A DNA stretch of 64,000 bases from Raineyella sp. W15-4 (lineage in GTDB: Bacteria > Actinomycetota > Actinomycetes > Propionibacteriales > Propionibacteriaceae): assembly GCF_033170155.1 (NCBI RefSeq), contig NZ_CP137079.1:992001-1056000 (forward strand). The letters run 5' to 3'. A program made the translations under genes and the position numbers. This document shows, in pieces, positions 26,849 through 36,491 of this stretch. Numbering within the stretch: the first letter of the stretch is position 1; each line of letters opens with the position of its first letter. The notes beneath the pieces are model-generated. The model was given only the letters and a program-made list of their open reading frames with translations. It was not told the origin of the DNA and did no database searches.

Positions 26849-29113
26849 GTGGTAGTACCGAGCCCTCAATTGCACCGGCTGGCCGGCGACCTCGGGATCG
26901 CCACCAGCTACTACGACACGCGGGGTCGTCATGTCGAGGTCTCGGCCGAGACCCTGGTGTCGGTGCTCGCCGCCATGGGTGTCGACGGGAGCACGCCGGA
27001 GGCCGCGGAAGCCGCGATCGAGAAGCGCAAGGACGATGCCTGGCTGAGGGTGCTGCCGTACGTCGTGGTGATGCGGCAGTCGCAGCAGCGGAGCGTCGAC
27101 GTCCACGTGCCCGACGGACACCCGATCGTCGTCACCGTGGTGCTCGAGGGCGGCCGGACGGTCCTCACCGACCAGGTCGACAACTGGGAACCGGCCCGTG
27201 TCGTCGACGGCATCGCGATGGGCGAGGCGTCGTTCCGACTGCCGACCGGGCTGCCCCTGGGGTACCACCGGATCCGGGCCGAGTGGGACGGCCGGTCGGT
27301 GTGGGCCCCGATGATCGTCGCCCCGGACCAGCTGGAGCTGCCGGAGCGCACCTGGGGCCCGATGGTCCAGTTGTACTCCGTACGGTCCGCGGAATCCTGG
27401 GGCGTCGGGGACCTCGGGGACCTGCGCACGCTGGTCGACTGGGGGGTCGCCCGCGGTGCCGGGTACGTCCTCACCAACCCGATGCACGCCGCCGAGCCCA
27501 CGGTGCCGCAGGAGGCCTCGCCCTACCTGCCGACCAGTCGCCGGTTCGGCAACCCGATCTACCTGCGGATCGAGGACGTCCCGGAGTACCGGACGCTGTC
27601 GCGGGCCCAGCGGTCCCGCATCTCCAAGCGGCGCCGGCAGATCAAGAACGACCCGCGGACCTGGGAGCGGATCGACCGCGACCGGGTGTGGCCGGCCAAG
27701 CTGAAGGCGCTGCGTGTGGTGCACGAGGCCGAGCGCACCCCCGAACGCGAGGAGGCCTACCGCCGCTACCGGTTCGAGCAGGAGGAGGGCCTGGTCCACT
27801 TCGCCCGCTGGATGGCCCTGGCCGCGACGTACGGTTCGGACTGGCGGCTCTGGGACGCGCCGTTGCGTGACGTGCACTCCGCGGAACTCGACGTGTGGGC
27901 CGAGGAGCACGCCGGCGAGGTCGAGTTCCAGATGTGGCTGCAGTGGCTGCTCGACGGACAACTGGACGCGGTGCAGACCGCCGCCACGCAGGCCGGCATG
28001 CCGATCGGGGTGATGGGCGACCTCGCGGTCGGCGTCAACGAGTACGGCGCCGAGACGTGGGCCAGCCCCGAGCTCTACGCCCGCGGGGTAACCGTCGGTG
28101 CGCCGCCGGACCCGTACAACATGCTGGGCCAGAACTGGAGCCAGCCACCGATGCGGCCCGACGAACTCGCCCGCCAGGGCTACGCGCCGTTCCGGGCGCT
28201 GGTCGGCACCTTGCTGCGGCACACCGGCGGGCTGCGGGTCGACCACATCATCGGCCTGTTCCGGTTGTGGTGGATCCCGGCGGGACGTCCGGCCACCGAG
28301 GGGACGTACGTCTACTACGACCACGAGGCGATGGTGGGTGTGCTGACCCTCGAGGCGCATCGGGCCGGCGCGGTGATCGTCGGCGAGGACCTCGGCACCG
28401 TCGAACCGTACGTCCGCGACTACCTGCGCGAGCGCGGCGTGCTCGGCACCTCGATCCTGTGGTGGGAGAAGAACCATGAGGGGCGGCCGCTGGAGCCGGA
28501 GTACTACCGCGAAGCCTGTATGGCGTCGGTGACCACCCACGACCTGCCGCCGACCGCCGGCTATCTGCAGTTGGCCCACGTCAAGCTGCGTCAGGAGCTG
28601 GGGGTGCTGACCCGGCCGGTGAACGAGGAACTGGCCGAGGAGGTGGACGAGCAGCAGGCGTTCCTCGAGGCCTGCCGGATCCGCGGCCTGCTGCCGGACG
28701 ACTTCCGGCTGTTCACCGCGGGGCAACTCGAGGCGCGGCTCGGCGGGACGCCGGTGGCCGGTCCCGATCTCCCGGCGACCGGGTCGTCGGCACTGTCGGT
28801 GGAACCGTCACCGGTGACCGAGCCCGCTCCGACGGCCACCCCGGATGCTGCCGACCCGGTCGACGAGGCGGCGCTGCAGCGGGCGGTGGAGGGGCTGTAC
28901 CGCTATCTGGTGCGGAGCCGGGCCCGGTTGCTCAACGTCGCACTGACCGACCTGATCGGGGACACCCGGATCCAGAACCAGCCGGGCACGTCCTGGGAGT
29001 ACCCGAACTGGCGCATCCCGCTCTCGGGGACCGACGGCCGGCCGGTGCTGCTGCAGGACGCCCTGGCGACACCCCGCGCCGAGGGGCTGGCGGCGGTGCT
29101 GCGCGGGGAGTGA
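26849..29113 (+). CDS. malQ: 4-alpha-glucanotransferase
   Basis: 754 residues, the long actinobacterial form of amylomaltase (glycoside hydrolase family 77). It transfers alpha-1,4-glucan segments during maltose and glycogen metabolism. The nucleophile region GGLRVDHIIGLFRLWW lies near residue 463, the acid/base region VIVGEDLGTVEPY near 510 and the transition-state Asp in VTTHDLPPTAGY near 563. A Pro/Ala/Thr-rich insertion (about residues 645-675) precedes the final catalytic-barrel helices. GTG start after AAGGAAAAAC. It stands alone, convergent with pncB. Confidence 0.93.
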   Translation: MVVPSPQLHRLAGDLGIATSYYDTRGRHVEVSAETLVSVLAAMGVDGSTPEAAEAAIEKRKDDAWLRVLPYVVVMRQSQQRSVDVHVPDGHPIVVTVVLEGGRTVLTDQVDNWEPARVVDGIAMGEASFRLPTGLPLGYHRIRAEWDGRSVWAPMIVAPDQLELPERTWGPMVQLYSVRSAESWGVGDLGDLRTLVDWGVARGAGYVLTNPMHAAEPTVPQEASPYLPTSRRFGNPIYLRIEDVPEYRTLSRAQRSRISKRRRQIKNDPRTWERIDRDRVWPAKLKALRVVHEAERTPEREEAYRRYRFEQEEGLVHFARWMALAATYGSDWRLWDAPLRDVHSAELDVWAEEHAGEVEFQMWLQWLLDGQLDAVQTAATQAGMPIGVMGDLAVGVNEYGAETWASPELYARGVTVGAPPDPYNMLGQNWSQPPMRPDELARQGYAPFRALVGTLLRHTGGLRVDHIIGLFRLWWIPAGRPATEGTYVYYDHEAMVGVLTLEAHRAGAVIVGEDLGTVEPYVRDYLRERGVLGTSILWWEKNHEGRPLEPEYYREACMASVTTHDLPPTAGYLQLAHVKLRQELGVLTRPVNEELAEEVDEQQAFLEACRIRGLLPDDFRLFTAGQLEARLGGTPVAGPDLPATGSSALSVEPSPVTEPAPTATPDAADPVDEAALQRAVEGLYRYLVRSRARLLNVALTDLIGDTRIQNQPGTSWEYPNWRIPLSGTDGRPVLLQDALATPRAEGLAAVLRGE

Positions 29114-29178
29114 CGCGTCGGCGGATGCGTACGTGTCCCCGACGTCCGGCCCGTACGCCACGCGTGGTCGGGCTCGCC

Positions 29179-30486
29179 CTACACGTAGTCCGACTCGTAG
29201 AGGGTCGGGATCACCGGGTCGCCCTGGGACATCTTCCGGGCCGCGCGGGGCAGCTCGCGCAGGCCGGCGCGATGCCGGGTCCGGGCGGCCTGCAGGTCGT
29301 CGTCCCAGACGATCTCGCCGGACTTCACCAGCGGGTGCAGCAGCGGCCGATCATCGGTGTCGGAGTGCGGCCGGACGCCGACACCGATCACCTCCGCCTC
29401 GGCGATGCCCTGCCCGTTCAGCCGGCGGACGGCATACTTGCGGCCGCCGACGGTGGCCTTGTTGGCCGCCTTCTTCTCCACCGGCGCCAGCGGCGCATCG
29501 GGGTCGTTGCCGGTCGCCCGCGCGACGAGCTTGTAGACGAACCCGCAGGTGGGGTGACCGGAGCCGATCACCAGGTTGGTCCCCACCCCGTAGCCGTCGA
29601 CGGGGGCTGCGGCGAGCGCGCCGATCTGCCATTCGTCGAGGTCGGAGGTGACGATGATCCGGGTCCTGGTGGCGCCCAGGGAGTCCAGCTGTTCGCGGAC
29701 CTCGCGGGCGGTGATGGCCAGGTCACCGGAGTCGATCCGGACCGCACCCAGTTCGGGGCCGGCCAGGTCCACCGCGGTCCGTACGGCGTCGCTGATGGAG
29801 TAGGTGTCCAGCAGCAGGGTGGTGCCCTTGCCCTGCACGGTGAGTTGTGCCTCGAAGGCGTCGCGTTCGGTGTCGTGCAGCATGGTGAACGAGTGCGCTG
29901 CGGTGCCCGCGGTGGGGATGCCGAACCGGCGTCCGGCCTCCAGGTTGGAGGTCGAGGCGAAGCCGACGATGTAGGCGGCACGGGCCGCCGCGACGGCGGC
30001 CTCCTCGTTGGCGCGTCGGGCGCCCATCTCGATGCACGGGCGGTCACCCGCCATCAGCGTCATCCGGGAGGCGGCCGAGGCGACCGCCGAGTCGTAGTTG
30101 TAGACCGACAGCAGCACCGTCTCGAGGATGCACGCCTCGGCGAAGGTGCCCTCCACGATCACCAGCGGGGAACCCGGGAAGTAGATCTCGCCCTCGGCGT
30201 AGCCCCAGACGTCGCCGGAGAACCGGTAGTCGGCCAGCCAGTCCAGCACCGGCGCCGAGACGACCTTCTTCTCCCGGAGGAACTCGAGTTCGGCCTCGCC
30301 GAAGCGGAAGTCGCGGAGCACCTGCATCGCCCGGCCCACGCCGGCCACCACCCCGTAGCGGCGGCCGGTGGGCAGCCGCCGGGGGAAGAGCTCGAACAGG
30401 CTGCGGCGGAGCGCGGTGCCCGACTGCATGGCGGCCTCGACCATCGTCAGCTCGTAGTGGTCGGTGTACAGCGCAGAACTGGTCAC
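29179..30486 (-). CDS. pncB: nicotinate phosphoribosyltransferase
   Basis: 435 residues. It salvages nicotinate to nicotinate mononucleotide for NAD synthesis. The substrate-binding YTDHYELTMVEA is at residue 7, EMGARRANEEAAVAAARAAY near 145, the phosphate site VRIDSGDLAI near 245 and GVGTNLV near 302. Gene order with clpS divergent and DUF2017, murI, Rv1339-like, rph and rdgB beyond reproduces the mycobacterial Rv1330c-Rv1341 block. A perfect palindrome CCACGCGTGG lies in the 65-base convergent gap to malQ. Confidence 0.94.
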   Translation of the reverse strand: MTSSALYTDHYELTMVEAAMQSGTALRRSLFELFPRRLPTGRRYGVVAGVGRAMQVLRDFRFGEAELEFLREKKVVSAPVLDWLADYRFSGDVWGYAEGEIYFPGSPLVIVEGTFAEACILETVLLSVYNYDSAVASAASRMTLMAGDRPCIEMGARRANEEAAVAAARAAYIVGFASTSNLEAGRRFGIPTAGTAAHSFTMLHDTERDAFEAQLTVQGKGTTLLLDTYSISDAVRTAVDLAGPELGAVRIDSGDLAITAREVREQLDSLGATRTRIIVTSDLDEWQIGALAAAPVDGYGVGTNLVIGSGHPTCGFVYKLVARATGNDPDAPLAPVEKKAANKATVGGRKYAVRRLNGQGIAEAEVIGVGVRPHSDTDDRPLLHPLVKSGEIVWDDDLQAARTRHRAGLRELPRAARKMSQGDPVIPTLYESDYV

Positions 30487-30558
30487 ATCGAAAGCCTAGT
30501 GGTGCCGGTCGCTTCCGGGTGGTGCCGGGTCCCCCCGTCGGGTGAGAGACTGTCCGCT

Positions 30559-30870
30559 ATGACTGCTGATGAGGACCCGACGTCCCCCGCCGGCGGGACG
30601 GCGGTCATCGAGCGTCCCGCCGAGGAGGCGATCACCGAACTGCCGTGGACCACGGTCGTCTGGGACGATCCGGTGAACCTGATGTCGTACGTCACGCACG
30701 TCTTCGTCACCTACTTCCACTATGCCCGGGACAAGGCCCAGCGGCTGATGCTGCAGGTGCACCACGAGGGCAAGGCGGTGGTGGCGACCGGGACCCGGGA
30801 GGAGATGGAGCGCGACGTGAACGCGATGCACCAATTCGGCCTGTGGGCCACTCTCGGACGGGCGGAGTGA
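30559..30870 (+). CDS. clpS: ATP-dependent Clp protease adaptor
   Basis: 103 residues. ClpS delivers N-end rule substrates to ClpAP/ClpC. The signature VVWDDPVNLMSYVTHVF (about residues 34-50) holds the D-D-P-N residues for N-degron binding; the HHEGKAVVATG segment follows near 76. An N-terminal disordered stretch of about 30 residues is usual in actinobacteria. It is divergent from pncB and four bases upstream of the DUF2017 gene, a conserved pair. Confidence 0.94.
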   Translation: MTADEDPTSPAGGTAVIERPAEEAITELPWTTVVWDDPVNLMSYVTHVFVTYFHYARDKAQRLMLQVHHEGKAVVATGTREEMERDVNAMHQFGLWATLGRAE

Positions 30871-30874
30871 TCGG

Positions 30875-31594
30875 GTGAAGCGGTTCCGCAAGCGTGGCCG
30901 GGCGTACCAGGCCACGATGGAGGAGTTCGAGGTCGGGCTGTTGGTGTCCCTGTGCGGCCAGCTCATCGACCTGCTCAGCCCGGAGGCGGCGACCGGGCCA
31001 GAACCGGCGGAGGAACCCGACGAACCCGACACCGACGAGCCGGACGCCGACCGGGACCTGGACGAGTTGTTCGGCGATCCGGTCGACCTGGGTCTGCCGG
31101 GGGAGCCGGGCGGGCCGCGGGGCGGCATCTTCGCCGGCACCGCGGCGGACGACGGAGATGACGGGTCGGACTCCTTCGCCCTGTGGGAGCAGGAGCTCGA
31201 CCCGCACCGGCCCGAGGCCGAGCGGCCCACCGACCCGGTGCTGCTGCGGCTGTTCCCGGACGCCTACCGGGACGACGACAAGGCCTCCGCCGAGTTCCGT
31301 CGCTACACCGAGCCCGACCAACGCCAACGCAAGATCGAGGACGCCCTGATCGTGATGGCCGGGCTGGAGGCCAGTGACCAGGGCCAGCGCCCGGTCCGGG
31401 TGCCGCCCGAGCAGGTCGATCCCTGGCTGCGGACCCTCACCACGCTGCGGCTGGTCGTCGCCGAGCGGCTCGGGATCAGCAATGAGCACCCCCAGGGGGA
31501 CCCGGAGGCGGTGCTGCCCGCCGCCCGCGACTTCATGCTCGAGGTCTACGACTGGCTGGCCTACGTGGAGGAGACGCTGCTCACCGCGCTGTGA
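30875..31594 (+). CDS. DUF2017 domain-containing protein
   Basis: 239 residues. A small actinobacterial family always found after clpS (Rv1332-like). The start MKRFRKRGRAYQATM is followed by a helical region (EFEVGLLVSLCGQLIDLL), a highly acidic linker (about residues 40-75, rich in Asp and Glu) and a C-terminal helical part including LRLFPDAYRDDDKASAEFRR near 125. GTG start four bases after clpS implies co-transcription and possibly a link to Clp proteolysis, but no function is known. Confidence 0.88.
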   Translation: MKRFRKRGRAYQATMEEFEVGLLVSLCGQLIDLLSPEAATGPEPAEEPDEPDTDEPDADRDLDELFGDPVDLGLPGEPGGPRGGIFAGTAADDGDDGSDSFALWEQELDPHRPEAERPTDPVLLRLFPDAYRDDDKASAEFRRYTEPDQRQRKIEDALIVMAGLEASDQGQRPVRVPPEQVDPWLRTLTTLRLVVAERLGISNEHPQGDPEAVLPAARDFMLEVYDWLAYVEETLLTAL

Positions 31595-31735
31595 GGCCAG
31601 GCGCGCCGCGTCACCCGGCGCGCCGCTCCTCCGGTGTGCCGCTCGCTCCGATGGCCGGCTCGGGCTCCGGCGGCCCGCCTCTGGGGACGGGTCGCGGGCG
31701 GCTATCTCCGGGAGCCGACGCGCTATCGTCATCGA

Positions 31736-32542
31736 GTGACCACACGCGACAGGAATGCGCCGATCGGGATCTTCGACTCCGGATTCGGCGGCCTGACCGT
31801 GATGCGCGCGGTGGTCGACCAGCTGCCGCACGAGGACATCGTCTACCTCGGGGACACCGCCCGGGCCCCGTACGGCACCCAGTCGCTCGCCTCGGTCCGC
31901 GAGTTCGCTCTGGAATGCCTGGACCACCTCTACGAGCGCGGCGTGAAGATGCTCGTCATCGCCTGCAACACCGCCTCCTCGGCGGTGCTGCACGACGCGC
32001 GGGAGCGCTACGACGTCCCGCTGGTCGAGGTGATCACCCCGGCGGCGAGCACCGCGGCCCGGGTCTCCCGCGGCGGCCACCTGGGAGTCATCTGCACCAC
32101 TTCCACGGCCCGGTCCGGGGCGTACGCCGATGCGCTGGCGGCGGTGCCCGGCATCCAGCTGCGGACCCGGCCCTGCCCGCAGTTCGTCGACTACGTGGAG
32201 CGGGGGATCACCTCCGGCCCGGAGATCGAACGGGTGGCCCGCGGCTATCTGCGGCCGCTGCAGGAGGCCGGCATCGACACCCTGATCCTCGGCTGCACTC
32301 ACTACCCGCTGCTCGTCGGGGTCGTCTCGTACGTGATGGGCGACGGGGTGACCCTGGTCTCCAGTTCCGACGCGTGTGCCCGTGCGGTCTACCGACGGCT
32401 GACCGACGGCGGCCTGGTGAACGACCAGCCGGACGACGGGACCCGCCGGTTCCTCACCACCGGTCAGCCGGAGCACTTCCGCAGCATCGGTGAACGGCTG
32501 ATGGGACGCGGGTTCATCGAGTCGGTGGGGCAGTTCCTGTGA
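31736..32542 (+). CDS. murI: glutamate racemase
   Basis: 268 residues. It makes D-glutamate for peptidoglycan. FDSGFGGLTVMR (residue 13) and GDTARAPYG (about 39) bind substrate. The two catalytic cysteines are in IACNTASSAVL (near residue 76) and LGCTHYPLL (near 188). GTG start; the in-frame region further upstream lacks family sequence. The stop overlaps the GTG of the metallo-beta-lactamase gene by four bases. Confidence 0.94.
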   Translation: MTTRDRNAPIGIFDSGFGGLTVMRAVVDQLPHEDIVYLGDTARAPYGTQSLASVREFALECLDHLYERGVKMLVIACNTASSAVLHDARERYDVPLVEVITPAASTAARVSRGGHLGVICTTSTARSGAYADALAAVPGIQLRTRPCPQFVDYVERGITSGPEIERVARGYLRPLQEAGIDTLILGCTHYPLLVGVVSYVMGDGVTLVSSSDACARAVYRRLTDGGLVNDQPDDGTRRFLTTGQPEHFRSIGERLMGRGFIESVGQFL

Positions 32543-33417
32543 GCGCCGGTCCGGCAGCGGCGGGTCCCTCCGATGCCGTTCGGTCCGACGCCGGTCCTGC
32601 GCAGGACTCGACGGCGACGGCCGGCGCCGTCGGTGATGCGGCCGAGCTGGTGGTCGTCGGCTGCAGCGGGTCAGGCCCCGGGCCGGACTCGGCCGCGTCG
32701 GCCTACCTGGTGCGGGCGACGGTCGACGGAGTCACCACGACCGTCCTGCTCGACCTGGGCGCCGGCGCCTTCGGTCCGCTGCAGCGCCAGGTCGATCCAC
32801 GCCGGATCGACGCGATCGTGCTCAGCCACCTGCACGCCGACCACTGTGTCGACCTGGCGGCCTGGGACGTCGCGGCCGCCTACTCGGCGACGGCGCCGTG
32901 GCGGCCGGTGGTGACGTACGCCCCGGCGGGTGCCGCCGATCGGATCGCCCGGATCTCCGAGGTCGACGACCCGCGGGAGGCGAAGCTGGGACGGTCGCTC
33001 GACTTCCGGCCGCTGCGCCAGGGGCGGACCGAGCGGATCGGCTGCTTCACGCTGACCGTGGCGCGGGTCGCCCACCCGGTCGAGACGTACGCCCTGCGGC
33101 TCGAGGGTCCGACCGGGACGCTCGTCTACTCCGGGGACACCGGCCCGTGTGCTGCACTGGACGACCTGGCCCGGGGAGCGGATCTGCTGTTGGCGGAGGC
33201 GAGCTTCCCCGATGCCGACGGGCTGCCGGCCGATCTGCACCTGTCCGGCCGGCAGGCGGGCGAGTGCGCCGCGGCCGCCGGGGTCGGCACCCTGGTGCTG
33301 ACCCACGTGCCGGCCTGGGAGGATCCGCAGGAGCGGGCGGTCGAGGCCGGTCGGGTGTTCACCGGCAGGATCATCCTCGCCCGACCGGGTGTGGTGGTCG
33401 AGGTGGGCGGCCGCTGA
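32539..33417 (+). CDS. metallo-beta-lactamase-fold hydrolase, Rv1339-like cAMP phosphodiesterase candidate
   Basis: 292 residues. The metal-binding motif LSHLHADHCVDLAAWD lies near residue 94, with further ligands in VAHPVETYALRLE near 178 and YSGDTGPC near 197. Its neighbours murI and rph make it the positional counterpart of M. tuberculosis Rv1339, reported to be an atypical class II cAMP phosphodiesterase; this enzyme assignment is by synteny and family. The first 35 residues are an Ala/Asp-rich extension that may be over-called, although the overlapping GTG supports it. Confidence 0.85.
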   Translation: MSAGPAAAGPSDAVRSDAGPAQDSTATAGAVGDAAELVVVGCSGSGPGPDSAASAYLVRATVDGVTTTVLLDLGAGAFGPLQRQVDPRRIDAIVLSHLHADHCVDLAAWDVAAAYSATAPWRPVVTYAPAGAADRIARISEVDDPREAKLGRSLDFRPLRQGRTERIGCFTLTVARVAHPVETYALRLEGPTGTLVYSGDTGPCAALDDLARGADLLLAEASFPDADGLPADLHLSGRQAGECAAAAGVGTLVLTHVPAWEDPQERAVEAGRVFTGRIILARPGVVVEVGGR

Positions 33418-33442
33418 GGCCGGTCACGCCCATCGGTGACGC

Positions 33443-33589
33443 TCAGAGCACCAGATAGTGCAACTCGTCCACGGCGATCCGCTCGACGATGGCGTGGAGT
33501 GTCGGGCCGACGTCCGCACCGACGTCGCAACTGTGCCCGGAGCCGTCGGAGGTCTCGATGTCGGCGGGGCCGGGTAATCTGACCGCCAT
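33443..33589 (-). CDS. possible 48-residue protein of unknown function
   Basis: A short minus-strand frame lies in the 170-base gap between the metallo-beta-lactamase gene and rph. Its second half reads well as protein ([20 protein letters not shown]). The ATG overlaps the rph start codon on the other strand. No clear ribosome-binding site or family was recognised, and it may be chance coding in a GC-rich frame. Confidence 0.2.
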   Translation of the reverse strand: MAVRLPGPADIETSDGSGHSCDVGADVGPTLHAIVERIAVDELHYLVL

Positions 33590-34349
33590 GACCGCATCCA
33601 CCGTTCCTGCCCGCACCGATGGCCGGGCCCTCGACCAGCTCCGCGACGTCCGGATCACCCGCAAATGGCTCGACCATGCCGAGGGGTCGGTGCTGATCGA
33701 GGCGGGCCGCACCCGGGTGCTGGTGGCGGCGAGCGTGGAGCAGGGGGTCCCGCGGTGGCGCAAGGGATCCGGGCTGGGCTGGGTGACCGCGGAGTACGCG
33801 ATGCTGCCGCGCGCCACCAACGAGCGCACCCAGCGCGAGGCGGTCAAGGGCCGGGTCGGCGGCCGTACGCACGAGATCTCCCGGCTGATCGGCCGCAGCC
33901 TGCGGGCTGTCATCGACTACAAGGCCCTCGGGGAGAACACGATCATGATCGACTGCGACGTGCTGCAGGCCGACGGCGGCACCCGCACCGCGTCGATCAC
34001 CGGGGCGTACGTCGCTCTGCACGACGCCGTCTCCTGGCTGCGGGAGCGGGATCTGCTCGCCGGGGAGCCGCTCAAGGACTCCGTCTCGGCGATCTCGGTC
34101 GGGGTCGTCGGTGGGACGCCGATGCTCGACCTCAAGTACGACGAGGACTCGACCGCCGACACCGACATGAATGTGGTGATGTCCGGTGACGGCCGGTTCA
34201 TCGAGGTGCAGGGCACCGCCGAGGGGGAGCCTTTCGACCGCGACCTGCTCAACGCCCTGCTCGACCTCGCCGCCCAGGGCACTGCGGAGCTGCGCGACCT
34301 GCAGCTCGCCGCCCTCGGCCTGGCCGCACCGGTCGGCGTCGGGAAGTGA
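33588..34349 (+). CDS. rph: ribonuclease PH
   Basis: 253 residues. A phosphorolytic 3'-exoribonuclease that trims tRNA precursors. The start region has [39 protein letters not shown] (about residue 82) and [20 protein letters not shown] (about residue 121) form the RNA- and phosphate-binding site. Length and ends match the family. The stop overlaps the start of the rdgB gene, as in other actinobacteria. Confidence 0.95.
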   Translation: MTASTVPARTDGRALDQLRDVRITRKWLDHAEGSVLIEAGRTRVLVAASVEQGVPRWRKGSGLGWVTAEYAMLPRATNERTQREAVKGRVGGRTHEISRLIGRSLRAVIDYKALGENTIMIDCDVLQADGGTRTASITGAYVALHDAVSWLRERDLLAGEPLKDSVSAISVGVVGGTPMLDLKYDEDSTADTDMNVVMSGDGRFIEVQGTAEGEPFDRDLLNALLDLAAQGTAELRDLQLAALGLAAPVGVGK

Positions 34350-35023
34350 CCACGACGGTGGGGCGACACGGGCTGGAGCGGGTGGTGCTGGCGACGAACA
34401 ACGCCAAGAAGCTCGTCGAGCTGCGCCGAGTGCTGGCCGAGACCGGCCTCGACATCGAGGTGTTGGGGCTGGGCGACTTTGCGCGGTATCCGGAGCCGGC
34501 CGAGGATGGCCGGACCTTCGACGACAACGCGCTGATCAAGGCCCGCGCCGCGGTCACCCACACCGGGCTGCCGGCCCTCGCCGACGACTCCGGCCTCGAG
34601 GTGGACGTGCTCAACCGGATGCCGGGCGTACGGTCCTCCCGCTGGGCCGGCCCGGCCGGCGACGACGCGGCGAACCTGCAACTGGTGCTGGCGCAGCTCG
34701 ACGACGTGCCCGACCGGGAGCGCACCGGCCGGTTCGTCTGCTCGATGGCCCTGGTGCTGCCGGACCTGGTCGCCGACCCGACGGGGCGGACGCCGGGGCA
34801 GGAGTTCCTGCAGCGCGGCGAGGTGGAGGGCCGGATCATCCGTGCTCCGCGGGGGGAGAACGGCTTCGGCTACGATCCGATCTTCCAGCCCCTCGGCGAG
34901 CAGCGGACCACGGCGGAGCTGACCCCGGAGGAGAAGGATGCGATCAGCCACCGCGGCCGCGCGGTGCGGGCGATGGCGTCGTTCATCAGGGGCCTGCGAG
35001 AGCACCCCGTCGTGACCCACTGA
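34346..35023 (+). CDS. rdgB: XTP/dITP diphosphatase (Ham1/RdgB)
   Basis: 225 residues. It hydrolyses non-canonical purine triphosphates to prevent their entry into DNA. Substrate-binding [16 protein letters not shown] lies near residue 15 and metal-binding [13 protein letters not shown] near 77. The C-terminal [20 protein letters not shown] and [11 protein letters not shown] are hallmark segments. It is slightly longer than the roughly 200-residue norm because of an insertion around residues 148-160 ([14 protein letters not shown]). GTG start overlapping rph. Confidence 0.94.
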   Translation: MTTTVGRHGLERVVLATNNAKKLVELRRVLAETGLDIEVLGLGDFARYPEPAEDGRTFDDNALIKARAAVTHTGLPALADDSGLEVDVLNRMPGVRSSRWAGPAGDDAANLQLVLAQLDDVPDRERTGRFVCSMALVLPDLVADPTGRTPGQEFLQRGEVEGRIIRAPRGENGFGYDPIFQPLGEQRTTAELTPEEKDAISHRGRAVRAMASFIRGLREHPVVTH

Positions 35024-35034
35024 GAGGGACCGTC

Positions 35035-35853
35035 ATGCAGCAGTACCTGGACCTGCTCCAGCACATCCTCGACACCGGGGCGCACAAGGACGACCGCACC
35101 GGCACCGGCACGATCAGCGTCTTCGGCGCCCAGCTGCGATTCGACCTGCGCACAGGATTCCCGCTGCTGACCACCAAGAAGGTGCACACCCGCTCGGTGT
35201 TCGGTGAGCTGCTGTGGTTCATCCAGGGCTCGACCAACGTCGGCTGGCTGCACGACCACCGGATCTCGATCTGGGACGAATGGGCCGGCGAGGACGGCGA
35301 CCTCGGCCCGATCTACGGCCACCAATGGCGATCCTGGCCCGACCCGGAGCACGGCGGCTCGATCGACCAGCTCGCCGCGGTGATCGAGGCGATCAAGCGC
35401 AATCCGGACTCCCGCCGGCACATCGTCTCGGCCTGGAACGTGGCCGACATCCCGCAGATGGCGCTGCCCCCGTGCCACGCCTTCTTCCAGTTCTATGTGG
35501 CGCCGCCGGCGGCGGGGGAGAGCCGCGGACGGCTTTCGTTGCAGCTCTACCAGCGTTCGGCCGACATGTTCCTCGGGGTGCCGTTCAACATCGCGTCGTA
35601 CGCCCTGCTCACCCACATGGTCGCCCAGGTCTGTGATCTCGAGGTCGGGGACTTCGTGCACACCTTCGGCGACGCCCACATCTACCGCAACCACCTCGAC
35701 CAGGTGCACGAGCAGCTGAGCCGTACGCCCCGGGCCCTGCCGCAGCTGCGGCTCAACCCCGAGGTACGCGACATCGACGGGTTCACCCTCGACGACATCG
35801 AGCTCATCGGCTACGACCCCTACCCGGCGATCAAGGCTCCGGTGGCGGTGTGA
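35035..35853 (+). CDS. thyA: thymidylate synthase
   Basis: 272 residues. It methylates dUMP using methylenetetrahydrofolate. The folate and nucleotide site [13 protein letters not shown] lies near residue 19. Catalytic Cys147 is in [30 protein letters not shown] is near 183, and the C-terminal KAPVAV closes the active site. The stop overlaps the folA start, so methylenetetrahydrofolate use and dihydrofolate recycling are coupled. Confidence 0.96.
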   Translation: MQQYLDLLQHILDTGAHKDDRTGTGTISVFGAQLRFDLRTGFPLLTTKKVHTRSVFGELLWFIQGSTNVGWLHDHRISIWDEWAGEDGDLGPIYGHQWRSWPDPEHGGSIDQLAAVIEAIKRNPDSRRHIVSAWNVADIPQMALPPCHAFFQFYVAPPAAGESRGRLSLQLYQRSADMFLGVPFNIASYALLTHMVAQVCDLEVGDFVHTFGDAHIYRNHLDQVHEQLSRTPRALPQLRLNPEVRDIDGFTLDDIELIGYDPYPAIKAPVAV

Positions 35854-36413
35854 GCGAGCGGTCGGGCGACGAGCCGGGTGGGCCCGAGCGCCGGTCGGGT
35901 GCTGTGTCCGTCGGCCGTGCGGGCGACCGACCTGAGTTCGTCGCCATCGCGGCCGTCGCCGACAACGGGGTGATCGGGGCGGAGGGCGGTATCCCCTGGC
36001 GGCTGGACGGCGACCTGCCCCGACTCAAGCGGCTCACCATGGGCCACGTGTTGCTGATGGGCCGGCGGACGTACGACACCCTGGGCCGGCCGCTGCCCGG
36101 ACGGACGACCATCGTGCTGACCCGCGACCCCGACTGGCACGCCGCCGGCGTACTGGTCGCGCACGATCTCGACGCCGCGCTGGCCCTGGCCGCCGAGGCG
36201 GCCCCGGGACGAATCGTCTGGGTCTTCGGCGGCGGCGAGATCTATCGCCTCGCCTGGGGCCTGCTGGATCGGCTGGAGATCACCGAGGTGCACCGCACCC
36301 CGACGGGCGACACGACCTTCCCACCGGTCGACCCGGCCCGGTGGGCCGAGACCGCCCGCGAGGCCCACGACGGCTTCGACTTCGTCACGTACGTGCGCAG
36401 GTGGCAGGCCTGA
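35850..36413 (+). CDS. folA: dihydrofolate reductase
   Basis: 187 residues. It regenerates tetrahydrofolate after the thymidylate synthase step. After a polar N-terminal extension of about 28 residues, the catalytic core begins [18 protein letters not shown] and continues [16 protein letters not shown] (NADPH and substrate binding) and [18 protein letters not shown]. The VFGGGEIY turn near residue 130 binds NADPH. Start GTG overlaps the thyA stop; the extension suggests the true start could be slightly later, but no better start is visible. Confidence 0.92.
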   Translation: MSERSGDEPGGPERRSGAVSVGRAGDRPEFVAIAAVADNGVIGAEGGIPWRLDGDLPRLKRLTMGHVLLMGRRTYDTLGRPLPGRTTIVLTRDPDWHAAGVLVAHDLDAALALAAEAAPGRIVWVFGGGEIYRLAWGLLDRLEITEVHRTPTGDTTFPPVDPARWAETAREAHDGFDFVTYVRRWQA

Positions 36414-36445
36414 CCGCAGGTGCCGTGTCGCGGGACGAGCACCGC

Positions 36446-36489
36446 GTCAACCAAGGTTGACTCCGATCGAGCTGTCAACTATGGTTGAC
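36446..36489. promoter_or_regulatory. two tandem palindromic operators
   Basis: GTCAACCAAGGTTGAC (36446-36461) and GTCAACTATGGTTGAC (36474-36489) share the half-sites GTCAAC/GTTGAC around a 4-base core; the centres are 28 bases apart. The second ends two bases before the ATG of the HTH gene at 36492. Inference: the HTH protein or another dimeric regulator binds here and represses, since the second site would overlap the translation start. Confidence 0.7.
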
Positions 36490-36491
36490 GC

